DNA from: DAOTUB01 sp034437455
Lineage (GTDB): Bacteria > Chloroflexota > Anaerolineae > B4-G1
Length of the DNA stretch: 8,219 nucleotides
Direction of reading: 5' to 3'
NCBI GenBank assembly: GCA_034437455.1
Contig: DAOTUB010000364.1
Coordinates: 1 to 8,219, forward strand
In this document: piece by piece, positions 1 to 5,024 of the stretch
How positions within the stretch are numbered: position 1 is the first letter of the stretch
Layout of the letters: each line of letters opens with the position of its first letter
Notes under the pieces: model-generated
Database searches by the model: none
Seen by the model: only the letters and a program-made list of their open reading frames with translations
Told to the model about the DNA's origin: nothing
Position numbers and translations under genes: made by a program

Positions 1-39
1 TTTTCTCCAGACTGTATCTTTTCAATAAAACGGGGCTAT

Positions 40-93
40 GTAGCCGAGGTTTCCATACCTCGCGGGCCTGCGCGCTATGGAAAGCGCGGCTAC
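40..93. repeat. 54-nt double-hairpin palindromic repeat
   Basis: The ends GTAGC (40-44) and GCTAC (89-93) pair, enclosing two 6-bp hairpins: 45-50 with 57-62 (loop TTCCAT) and 71-76 with 83-88 (loop ATGGAA). The two loops are complementary to each other, so the whole unit is also an imperfect palindrome. The two hairpin stems differ in sequence but each is internally complementary. This looks like an interspersed REP/MITE-like intergenic repeat; other genomic copies cannot be seen here. It is not a tRNA, having no acceptor stem or T-arm. Confidence 0.7.
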
Positions 94-141
94 GTCGAAA
101 GCTCCCCAGACTTTTGAATTATACCCAGCCTCGACGGATGG

Positions 142-169
142 TTGACAAGATCGCATATTCGCGTACAAT
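142..169 (+). promoter_or_regulatory. Sigma-70-type promoter of the thpR operon
   Basis: A perfect -35 TTGACA (142-147), a 16-bp spacer and a -10 TACAAT (164-169, 5 of 6 consensus bases). The -10 ends six bases before the thpR ATG at 176, so transcription should begin at or next to the A of the start codon. There is no Shine-Dalgarno sequence between them, and none would fit on such a transcript. Confidence 0.7.
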
Positions 170-175
170 CCAGAT

Positions 176-796
176 ATGGAAACGATTCGTGCTTTCATTG
201 CCATCCCCTTGCCTGACTCGCTGCTGGAGAGGCTGGCCGCGCTCCAGCGGAAACTGGAGCGACAGGTTCCAGCTCGCAGCGTGCGCTGGGTGCGGGCGGG
301 GGGCATTCATCTTACACTCAAGTTTCTGGGCGATATGCCCACGGAAAAGTTGCCCGACATCGAGCAGGCGCTGGCGGCCGTGGCCCGCCACGTCCCCGTC
401 TGTTCCTTCACGGTCGGAGAGCTGGGGTGCTTTCCCGCAGGGGCGTCGGCCCCTACGGGACGACGCCCCAACCCTCGCCGTCCCCGCGTCGTCTGGGTGG
501 GGGTGCAGGAACCGACGGGGCGGCTGGCGGCGCTGCAGGGGGCTATCGAGGAAGTGGTGGCGCCCTTCGGTTACCCGCCGGAGGGGCGAGGCTTTACGCC
601 GCACCTGACGCTGGGCCGGGTTCATCGCAAAGCCTCTCGCAGCGACGCGGCGCAGGTGGGCGAGGCCGTCGCCGACACGACGGTGGGCGTATTGGCCGAG
701 GTTTCAGTCGCTCACTTTGCCCTCATCCGCAGTGTGCTCAAGCCTACCGGCGCGGAGTATACCGAGTTGGCAAAGTTCTCACTTCAGGGGGGGTGA
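176..796 (+). CDS. thpR: RNA 2',3'-cyclic phosphodiesterase (2H family)
   Basis: A 206-residue protein of the 2H phosphoesterase family (ThpR/LigT-like), which opens RNA 2',3'-cyclic phosphates to 2'-phosphates and can act as a 2'-5' RNA ligase in vitro; it is cytoplasmic. Both catalytic HxTx motifs are visible: HLTL at 45-48 and HLTL at 143-146. The N-terminus (METIRAFIAIPLP) and the NPRRPRVVWVGV stretch at 99-110 are typical of the family. Length is slightly above the usual 180-190 residues. An 11-residue segment (88-98) between FP and NPRRPRV lies exactly where relatives are normally continuous, and it is encoded by a palindromic DNA insert (437-469). The ATG at 176 is the only good start and has no ribosome binding site, in keeping with a leaderless message. 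The TGA overlaps the ATG of the next gene, so it heads a coupled operon. Confidence 0.93.
   Translation: METIRAFIAIPLPDSLLERLAALQRKLERQVPARSVRWVRAGGIHLTLKFLGDMPTEKLPDIEQALAAVARHVPVCSFTVGELGCFPAGASAPTGRRPNPRRPRVVWVGVQEPTGRLAALQGAIEEVVAPFGYPPEGRGFTPHLTLGRVHRKASRSDAAQVGEAVADTTVGVLAEVSVAHFALIRSVLKPTGAEYTELAKFSLQGG
437..469. repeat. 33-bp palindromic insert inside thpR
   Basis: Perfect 9-bp inverted arms GGGGCGTCG (440-448) and CGACGCCCC (461-469) flank a 12-nt loop. A second internal pairing is possible between GGGGC (440-444) and GCCCC (449-453). The segment is 33 nt, a multiple of three, and encodes thpR residues 88-98 (AGASAPTGRRP) without breaking the frame. Its removal would restore the usual FP-NPRRPRV family sequence. 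It resembles interspersed GC-rich palindromes common in Chloroflexota, by recollection and not checked. Confidence 0.65.
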
Positions 797-1242
797 TGCG
801 AATGGATACGACAGAAGAACTACGCCGCCTGCGGTACAAGACGAGAAAAGTCAATCTCACCATGGGGGAGGAGGAAACGATCGTCGAGTGCGAGGCTACC
901 GCGGTGGATGCCGTGCCCGGCTGGGGCAGGGCCGAGGTGCCCAAGGGGCTTGCCAAAGAGTCTATGCTGACCCGCAGTCTCGACATTGCGTTGGGATTGC
1001 TCTATCACGAGCGCGCGATGACCGTCGTGGACCTGGCCGACCTGGTGGTCAGGGTCTGGAAGGTGCAGGCCAACTATAACTATGGCGATTTCATGGAGGC
1101 GATCCAGTGCGACCCTCGGTTTCAGGTGTTGGATAGCTTGATCGTCACGCTGGCCGACGAACCAGATCCCTGGGGCATGCTGCTGGAAAGGATCGAGCAA
1201 GAACAGGCCAAATTGGCGGCGAGGCGCCGGTGCGACGATTAG
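796..1242 (+). CDS. Uncharacterised protein, possible winged-helix-like domain
   Basis: A 148-residue soluble protein that I do not recognise with certainty. It has no signal peptide or membrane segment. The N-terminal third is charged (RRLRYKTRKVNL, then GEEETIVECEATAVD). The centre (about residues 57-117) is a predicted helical stretch ending in DPRFQVLDSLIVTLAD, a pattern that weakly recalls HARE-HTH/RpoE-delta-type winged helices with their 'd.RF' strand; this is inference only. The C-terminus is a charged helix rich in E, K and R. The ATG at 796 overlaps the thpR stop (TGATG) behind a G-run (787-793). A second ATG at 802 is an equally possible start with wider spacing to that G-run. It overlaps the downstream SLOG gene by 13 bases, so it is the middle gene of a translationally coupled operon. 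Confidence 0.85.
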   Translation: MRMDTTEELRRLRYKTRKVNLTMGEEETIVECEATAVDAVPGWGRAEVPKGLAKESMLTRSLDIALGLLYHERAMTVVDLADLVVRVWKVQANYNYGDFMEAIQCDPRFQVLDSLIVTLADEPDPWGMLLERIEQEQAKLAARRRCDD

Positions 1243-1754
1243 AGCCGTCAGGGTTCTCTCGCGTCGGTCCTCTGATCGGCGTCATTGGTGGCTCGGCCCC
1301 GACGGCTGAGGAGGCAGCGGCCGCCGAGGCCGTGGGACGCGCGCTGGCCGAAGGAGGAGCGGTGCTCGTCTGCGGCGGGCTGGGCGGGGTGATGGAGGCG
1401 GCCTGTCAGGGAGCCAAGTCCGCCGGTGGACTCACCATCGGCATCCTCCCTGGCACGGACCGAAACGAGGCGAACTCCTACGTGGACATTCCCATCGTCA
1501 CCGGACTTCGCTGTGCGCGCAACGTGATCATCACGCGCACGGCCCAGGCCGTGGTCGCCGTCGGTGGGAGTTACGGCACGCTCAGCGAGATCGCTTTTTC
1601 GCTCTCGTTCGGCGCGCCGGTGGTGGGGTTGGGGACGTGGAAGATGCAACGCGAGGGGCACGCTCCCGCGCCTATCATCTACGCCGCCACGCCGGAGGAA
1701 GCGGCGGCCCAAGCTCTGGCGCTGGCGCGTGGGGAACGAGCGTCGTCGCCTTAA
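1230..1754 (+). CDS. TIGR00725-type SLOG-fold protein (LOG/lysine decarboxylase-like)
   Basis: A 174-residue Rossmann-like protein of the SLOG superfamily, closest in appearance to the TIGR00725 group. Visible landmarks are an opening strand and glycine turn IGVIGGS (residues 16-22), GGLGGVMEAA (49-58), GILPG (71-75), the RCARN segment (94-98) and GGSYGTLSE (112-120). The last matches the GGxGTxxE nucleotide/phosphate-binding motif of LOG-type cytokinin phosphoribohydrolases, although the preceding proline of PGG is replaced by V. The substrate is unknown; SLOG proteins bind or hydrolyse nucleotides or nucleotide-derived ligands. The GTG start at 1230 has a GAGG (1221-1224) five bases upstream and overlaps the previous gene by 13 bases. 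It ends 4 bases from the stop of the convergent amt-like gene, leaving no room for a dedicated terminator. Confidence 0.88.
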   Translation: MRRLEPSGFSRVGPLIGVIGGSAPTAEEAAAAEAVGRALAEGGAVLVCGGLGGVMEAACQGAKSAGGLTIGILPGTDRNEANSYVDIPIVTGLRCARNVIITRTAQAVVAVGGSYGTLSEIAFSLSFGAPVVGLGTWKMQREGHAPAPIIYAATPEEAAAQALALARGERASSP

Positions 1755-1758
1755 TCCA

Positions 1759-3327
1759 CTATTCTTCCACGTCTTCCTCTGGGATTTGCTCGGTCTCTTC
1801 CGGTTCTGTGGGGTGCTTCCGTGGCTGGGGCAGATTTTGCTTCAGGAAGGTCAGCCAGCCGCTATCCTCTTTCCTCGTTCTCTCCTCGGCTTCAGGCTCG
1901 TCTTCTTTCCGCTCTGCCTTGCGTTCCCTCGGTGGGAACAGGCTTTGCCCAAAGGACGCCAGCCACCCGCTGCCTTTTTCTGTCTCTGCCTCTTCCTCGA
2001 TAGATTCCTCTTCTTTGGGCGCGCGTTCCTTGGGTGGACGGTACGGCAGGTTCAACGCCAGGAACACCAGCCAACTAATCAGAAAAGCCGGCAGGCCGAT
2101 CGCTCCGATTCCGACCAGTTGAGCGATCATCTGGCCTCTGAAATCGTCCACAAAGCCCGAATCTGGAGCCGTGACCCAGCCCGTCACTCCCTGATCTGTT
2201 ACCGTGCGATATTCCGATGCTCCCACGCCGTTCCACCCCTGTCCCCACAATCCATCGGCAAAGATCGCCACCGCCAGCAGCCCCACTATCCCCGCCGTGA
2301 TCCCCAATGCCACGGTCGCCGTTCCGTCGGGGAGCCGCAGCACCCGCTCCACCAGGTAGACCACCAGCGGCAGCAGCGCCCCGGCCACCGCGCCGGTCAA
2401 CAGCGCCGCCCACGGCGGCACGAAGGGCGCGCTCGCCGCGATGGCGACGAACCCCGCCGCCATGCCCCGCGCCGACATCAGCGCGTCGGCGCGACCGACC
2501 GCGAACCAACTGTACACCTGCGAGGTCAAGATCGCCCCCGCCCCCGCCAGCAAACTGTTGACGGCGATGCGCGGCAGGTTCATCTCCGCCCCGGCCACGT
2601 GGAACGGTTGGCTCAACGACCAGCCCAGCAACCCCAGGCCGAACAATAACGCGCCCAGGTTCGCCAGCAGCGGGAAGTGGGCCGGCGGCATCTCCTCCGG
2701 CTTGCCCGGCTCGCCGCGCGGCAGTCGCTGGCCCAACCCCACCAACGCTCCCAGCGCGGCCATCCCCCCCAGCAAGTAAACCACCCCGGAGCCGGCGTGA
2801 TCCACAAATCCGTGCCCGAGATTGAGCGTGATCCCCAGCTTGGCCAGCCAGCCTCCGCCCCATGCCCAGCAGGCGGCGATCGGGAAGAGCACCGTCGCCA
2901 TCACCAGCCCGCCGAACGTGACCTGCCAGCCGCGCGCCCGCTTGCTCGCGCTCAACACCAGCAGGAGCACCGCTGTCGTCGCCAGCGGCAGGTAGGTGAT
3001 GAACAGAGCCAGGGCCTCGGGTGTGGCGGCCTCGTTGGCCAGGAAGAAACCCTTGAGGCCGATCAGGCCCCAGTGCAATCTTCCCTCACCGGCAAAGAGC
3101 CAGTCCAACCCTTCCAGGCCCGATTGATCGCTCACCACGCGCGCGCCGCCCAGGTGGAAGGCGAATCCCACCGCAAAGTATCCTATCGTCGCCAGCGCCA
3201 GCGCCAGCGCGCCTATCGTCGCCGAGCGCCGCGCCCGCTGCGGCTCCATCCCGCCCCAGGCCAGCAGGAACAGTCCCACCGGGATCAGATAACCCAACAA
3301 TGCAGGAAGCCACACCTCAATTGCCAT
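1759..3327 (-). CDS. Divergent Amt-family (ammonium transporter-like) membrane protein with charged C-terminal tail
   Basis: A 522-residue integral membrane protein with about 11-12 hydrophobic segments (roughly 7-26, 36-58, 86-98, 105-127, 137-157, 178-200, 216-240, 255-275, 285-303, 305-329, 337-357 and 400-428). The Amt/Rh fold is recognisable from DHAGSGVVYLLGGMAAL (176-192), the 'aaaIL...' helix at 255-275, the GMAAGFVAIAASAPFV segment and GITAGIVGLLAVAIFA (342-357). By hand alignment to E. coli AmtB, Asp160 is kept (D176), but the pore histidines H168 and H318 correspond to Y184 and G342. Ammonium transport therefore cannot be assumed. After the last membrane segment comes a 94-residue highly charged tail with two copies of an SGWLxxxxQxLxPxR motif, in place of the short GlnK-binding tail. 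The ATG at 3327 is preferred because GAAGGGGA lies five bases upstream; an in-frame ATG at 3378 would add 17 residues encoded by a repeat. No glnK is adjacent. Confidence 0.85.
   Translation of the reverse strand: MAIEVWLPALLGYLIPVGLFLLAWGGMEPQRARRSATIGALALALATIGYFAVGFAFHLGGARVVSDQSGLEGLDWLFAGEGRLHWGLIGLKGFFLANEAATPEALALFITYLPLATTAVLLLVLSASKRARGWQVTFGGLVMATVLFPIAACWAWGGGWLAKLGITLNLGHGFVDHAGSGVVYLLGGMAALGALVGLGQRLPRGEPGKPEEMPPAHFPLLANLGALLFGLGLLGWSLSQPFHVAGAEMNLPRIAVNSLLAGAGAILTSQVYSWFAVGRADALMSARGMAAGFVAIAASAPFVPPWAALLTGAVAGALLPLVVYLVERVLRLPDGTATVALGITAGIVGLLAVAIFADGLWGQGWNGVGASEYRTVTDQGVTGWVTAPDSGFVDDFRGQMIAQLVGIGAIGLPAFLISWLVFLALNLPYRPPKERAPKEEESIEEEAETEKGSGWLASFGQSLFPPRERKAERKEDEPEAEERTRKEDSGWLTFLKQNLPQPRKHPTEPEETEQIPEEDVEE
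1819..1971 (-). repeat. Duplicated SGWL motif in the C-terminal tail of the Amt-like protein
   Basis: Residues 453-467 (SGWLASFGQSLFPPR, DNA 1927-1971) and 489-503 (SGWLTFLKQNLPQPR, DNA 1819-1863) align without gaps at a 36-residue period. Both are set in strongly acidic and basic linkers. Shared positions are SGWL, Q, L, P and R. Each copy could form a short amphipathic helix with an exposed tryptophan. The coding DNA is only partly similar, so the duplication is not recent or has been kept at protein level. Confidence 0.7.
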
Positions 3328-3332
3328 AATTG

Positions 3333-3340
3333 TCCCCTTC
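3333..3340 (-). promoter_or_regulatory. Ribosome binding site of the amt-like gene
   Basis: On the minus strand GAAGGGGA ends five bases before the ATG at 3327. This supports that start over the upstream in-frame ATG at 3378. Confidence 0.65.
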
Positions 3341-3342
3341 GA

Positions 3343-3382
3343 GTAAAATGGTACATTGGTACGGGTAAAATGGTACATTGGT
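3343..3382. repeat. 18-bp perfect direct repeat upstream of the amt-like gene
   Basis: GTAAAATGGTACATTGGT occurs at 3343-3360 and again at 3365-3382, separated by ACGG, giving a 22-bp period (about two helical turns). On the minus strand it lies 16 to 55 bases upstream of the amt-like start codon, where a regulator or promoter element would be expected. Each copy contains the small dyad AATG-GTA-CATT. I see no convincing -35/-10 pair here, so the role (operator or simple tandem duplication) is open. Confidence 0.75.
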
Positions 3383-3410
3383 TGTGACCGCTCAGGCCAT
3401 TGGAGCGAGC

Positions 3411-3460
3411 GCTGGTTGAGTAGCCGCCACGCTTTTTGTGGCGGCGTATCGAAACCAAGC
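3411..3460. repeat. Long imperfect hairpin element
   Basis: A perfect inner stem GCCGCCAC (3423-3430) with GTGGCGGC (3438-3445) closes a 7-nt loop GCTTTTT. Outside an unpaired interval, GCTGGTT (3411-3417) pairs with AACCAAGC (3453-3460) with one bulged A. The unit has the look of an interspersed palindromic repeat. It lacks the T-run expected of an intrinsic terminator on either strand. Confidence 0.6.
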
Positions 3461-3512
3461 GAGCGTCTTTTGTGGCTGATTTCGCCTTCTGCGGGTTGCC
3501 TGCTTCATTTCG

Positions 3513-3556
3513 CTTCGACAAGCTCAGTATAGGCGATAGGCTCAGTACAAGACAAG
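3513..3556. repeat. CTTCGACAAGCTCAGTA-type repeat element
   Basis: GCTCAGTA appears at 3522-3529 and 3540-3547 (18-bp period), bracketed by GACAAG at 3517-3522 and 3551-3556. Sequences of the 'TTCGACAAGCTCAG' type recur as intergenic repeats in many environmental bacterial genomes; that is recollection, and copy number cannot be judged from this window. Confidence 0.5.
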
Positions 3557-3567
3557 GGGCTAAAGAT

Positions 3568-3606
3568 GTGCCTCCGGCACTGCTCGACCCGCGCAGACTG
3601 AGCAGT
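3568..3606. repeat. Pair of overlapping inverted repeats
   Basis: GTGCC (3568-3572) pairs with GGCAC (3576-3580) around TCC. ACTGCTC (3579-3585) pairs with GAGCAGT (3600-3606) around a 14-nt loop. The two stems share bases 3579-3580, so they compete or stack. They end just at the candidate -35 of the Mut7-C gene. Confidence 0.5.
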
Positions 3607-3632
3607 TACATACCAATCTACCGACGTACAAT
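3605..3632 (+). promoter_or_regulatory. Candidate promoter of the Mut7-C gene
   Basis: GTTACA (3605-3610, 4 of 6 matches to the -35 consensus), a 16-bp spacer and TACAAT (3627-3632). The -10 context CGTACAATC is the same as in the thpR promoter (162-170). The predicted start near 3639 would leave a leader of about 23 nt. Confidence 0.45.
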
Positions 3633-3661
3633 CTTACCAGACTAGTTCATTTTCGCCAAGT

Positions 3662-4144
3662 ATGATGGATGATCTCCCGTTGCGGTTCCTGGCCGACTGT
3701 ATGCTGGGCCGACTGACCAAGTGGCTGCGGTTGTTGGGCTACGATACGGCCTACGACAACGTAGCCACGGATCACGAGCTGGCCCATCGCGCCCGCGCCG
3801 AGGGCCGCGTGCTGCTCACCCGCGATCGCGAGCTGGCGGCTCGCCGTGGGCTGCGCACGCTGTTGGTCCAGTCGGAGGCGCTGGAGGAGCAGGTGCAGGA
3901 GGTGCAGGACGCCTTTGGCCCTCCGCCCGGTCCGGCTCTCTCCCGCTGTTCCGTGTGCAACGTCGCGCTGGAGCGAGTCTCGCCCGCCGCGGTCGCCGAC
4001 CGCCTGCCTCCCTACGTGCTCAAGACGCAGACCGAGTTTCGCCGTTGCCCTGGCTGCGGACGGATCTACTGGCCGGGCAGCCACGTCGAGGAGATGCGCA
4101 ACCAGTTGGAGGCGTTTGCCGAGAGGGAGGATGAGGATGACTGA
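3662..4144 (+). CDS. Mut7-C RNase domain protein (PIN-like, with zinc ribbon)
   Basis: A 160-residue stand-alone Mut7-C (DUF82, PF01927) protein: a PIN-like nuclease domain followed by a zinc ribbon, predicted to cut or trim RNA in the cytoplasm. The diagnostic opening is FLADCMLGRLTKWLRLLGYDT (9-29), with acidic D12 and D37 and the LLTRDREL motif (51-58, D55) as likely metal-binding or catalytic residues. The ribbon is RCSVCN (C96, C99) and RCPGCGRIYWPGSH (C129, C132), a hallmark of the family. Length fits full-length family members. The start is ATG at 3662 (or the adjacent ATG at 3665); no clear Shine-Dalgarno precedes it. Its last 8 bases overlap the next gene, indicating a two-gene operon with the zinc-ribbon protein. 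The physiological substrate is not known for bacterial members. Confidence 0.92.
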   Translation: MMDDLPLRFLADCMLGRLTKWLRLLGYDTAYDNVATDHELAHRARAEGRVLLTRDRELAARRGLRTLLVQSEALEEQVQEVQDAFGPPPGPALSRCSVCNVALERVSPAAVADRLPPYVLKTQTEFRRCPGCGRIYWPGSHVEEMRNQLEAFAEREDEDD

Positions 4145-4943
4145 CTCGGTTGAACCCGAGGCCGGGTCTGTTCCGGGGCAATCGTGCGATCTGACCTGCG
4201 TTTCCTGCGGCGCCCGCGTCTACCTCGGCGATCCGATCTGTGCGAGTTGTGGGCGCTCCCTCTGTCCGCGCTGTGGCGTTTCTGTGGACGAGAGCGTCGA
4301 ACGCTGTCCCCGCTGCGGCCTGGAGCTGGCCTTTGTCTGTCCGGGGTGCGGGATGGAGCTTTTTGCCGGCGCCGAGATCTGCCCGGATTGTGGGCTTGTC
4401 TTTGCCCGCCGCTGTTCGGCCTGCGGCGAGCCTCTCTTTTGCGCTCCCGATCGCTGTCCCCACTGTGGACAGGCGGTGACACACCACAAGCGCGCCTCGG
4501 CCCGCAGCCTCTCCCAACGGGTCGAAACGTCGCTCGTGCGCTGGGTGATCTGTCCCATCTGTGGAGCCCGCGTCCTGCCGTCGAAAGGATTTTGTCTGGA
4601 GTGTGGGACGAGGCTCTGCCCGCGCTGCCATCTGGTGCTTCTTCCCGAAGAGAGCGTCTGCCCGCGCTGCGAGTTTGAGTGGGGCGCTGCCTGTCCCTTT
4701 TGCCATGCGGCGATCGCGCCCGGCATGCCGGAGTGTCCCGCCTGTGGACGCCCGCTCTGTCCAGGCTGCGGCGCAGCCGTTGGCGAGAACGATGCCCTGT
4801 GCTCGGCCTGTGGCGCAGAACTAACATTGCTTTGCTCCGAGTGCGGCGGCGAGGTCCGCCCAAGCGACAGTCGCTGCCCACATTGCGGGGCGACCTTCGA
4901 CGCGGCGGATATCCCCCATCCTGCCGTGCCTTCGTTGGGATAA
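4137..4943 (+). CDS. Nine-zinc-ribbon protein
   Basis: A 268-residue protein that is essentially an array of treble-clef/zinc-ribbon knuckles. There are eighteen CxxC pairs, which group into nine ribbons of form CxxC-x10-CxxC starting at C21, C43, C68, C93, C139, C161, C186, C208 and C233. Between ribbons the gap is 4 or 7 residues. A basic linker (about 111-138, HHKRASARSLSQRVETSLVRW region) splits the array into four and five ribbons. There is no catalytic domain, signal peptide or membrane segment. It resembles DZR (double zinc ribbon) proteins, and a scaffold or nucleic-acid/protein-binding role is plausible but not shown. The start at 4137 is chosen because GGGAGG (4125-4130) lies 6 bases upstream; ATG 4131 sits too close to it. 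It overlaps the Mut7-C gene by 8 bases. Confidence 0.88.
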   Translation: MTDSVEPEAGSVPGQSCDLTCVSCGARVYLGDPICASCGRSLCPRCGVSVDESVERCPRCGLELAFVCPGCGMELFAGAEICPDCGLVFARRCSACGEPLFCAPDRCPHCGQAVTHHKRASARSLSQRVETSLVRWVICPICGARVLPSKGFCLECGTRLCPRCHLVLLPEESVCPRCEFEWGAACPFCHAAIAPGMPECPACGRPLCPGCGAAVGENDALCSACGAELTLLCSECGGEVRPSDSRCPHCGATFDAADIPHPAVPSLG

Positions 4944-4948
4944 AATGC

Positions 4949-4963
4949 ACCAATTCTATTGGT
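4949..4963. promoter_or_regulatory. Inverted repeat over the nadK -35 (candidate operator)
   Basis: ACCAAT-TCT-ATTGGT is a perfect 6-bp dyad with a 3-base centre whose right arm covers most of the -35 hexamer of the nadK promoter. It has no following T-run, so it is not a good terminator for the upstream gene. A DNA-binding dimer here would block the promoter; the regulator is unknown. Confidence 0.45.
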
Positions 4964-4987
4964 AGCGCGGGTGAAATAAGGTATAAT
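4959..4987 (+). promoter_or_regulatory. Promoter of the nadK operon
   Basis: TTGGTA (4959-4964, 4 of 6), an ideal 17-bp spacer and a perfect -10 TATAAT (4982-4987). The predicted start near 4994 gives a leader of about 30 nt that carries the nadK ribosome binding site. Confidence 0.7.
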
Positions 4988-5013
4988 CGAGGGCATAGAG
5001 CACAGGTTGACTT

Positions 5014-5019
5014 GAGAGG
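5014..5019 (+). promoter_or_regulatory. nadK ribosome binding site
   Basis: GAGAGG lies five bases before TTG 5025. It supports the rare TTG codon as the true start, since no ATG or GTG lies in a suitable position. Confidence 0.65.
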
Positions 5020-5024
5020 TTTTA

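Larger units (their letters stand above)
3328..3661. other. Divergent intergenic region rich in repeats
   Basis: This 334-base stretch separates the minus-strand amt-like gene from the plus-strand Mut7-C gene and contains no convincing coding sequence. In order it holds the amt ribosome binding site, the 18-bp direct repeat, a long hairpin (3411-3460), an unexplained stretch (3461-3512), a direct-repeat element (3513-3556), two overlapping hairpins (3568-3606) and a candidate promoter (3605-3632). Confidence 0.8.

Noticed and set aside
40..93. Cloverleaf-like fold suggesting a tRNA
   Set aside because: The unit is only 54 nt, has two hairpins and a 5-bp closing stem, and lacks a T-arm, an anticodon loop and a CCA-side acceptor.
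1564..2649. Plus-strand open frame running through the end of the SLOG gene into the antisense of the amt-like gene
   Set aside because: The translation is unlike any protein family and overlaps two well-supported genes in the wrong frame or strand.
3328..3378. N-terminal extension of the amt-like protein from the ATG at 3378
   Set aside because: The extra residues come from the 18-bp direct repeat, and a good ribosome binding site sits right before the ATG at 3327.
3343..3382. Two-copy repeat as a minimal CRISPR array
   Set aside because: The spacer is only 4 bases and there are no further repeats or cas genes.
3423..3445. Hairpin as an intrinsic terminator
   Set aside because: No T-run follows the stem on either strand, and both flanking genes begin here and none ends here.
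3436..3645. Short open frame in the divergent intergenic region
   Set aside because: It is encoded by the repeat elements, has no ribosome binding site and no conserved pattern.
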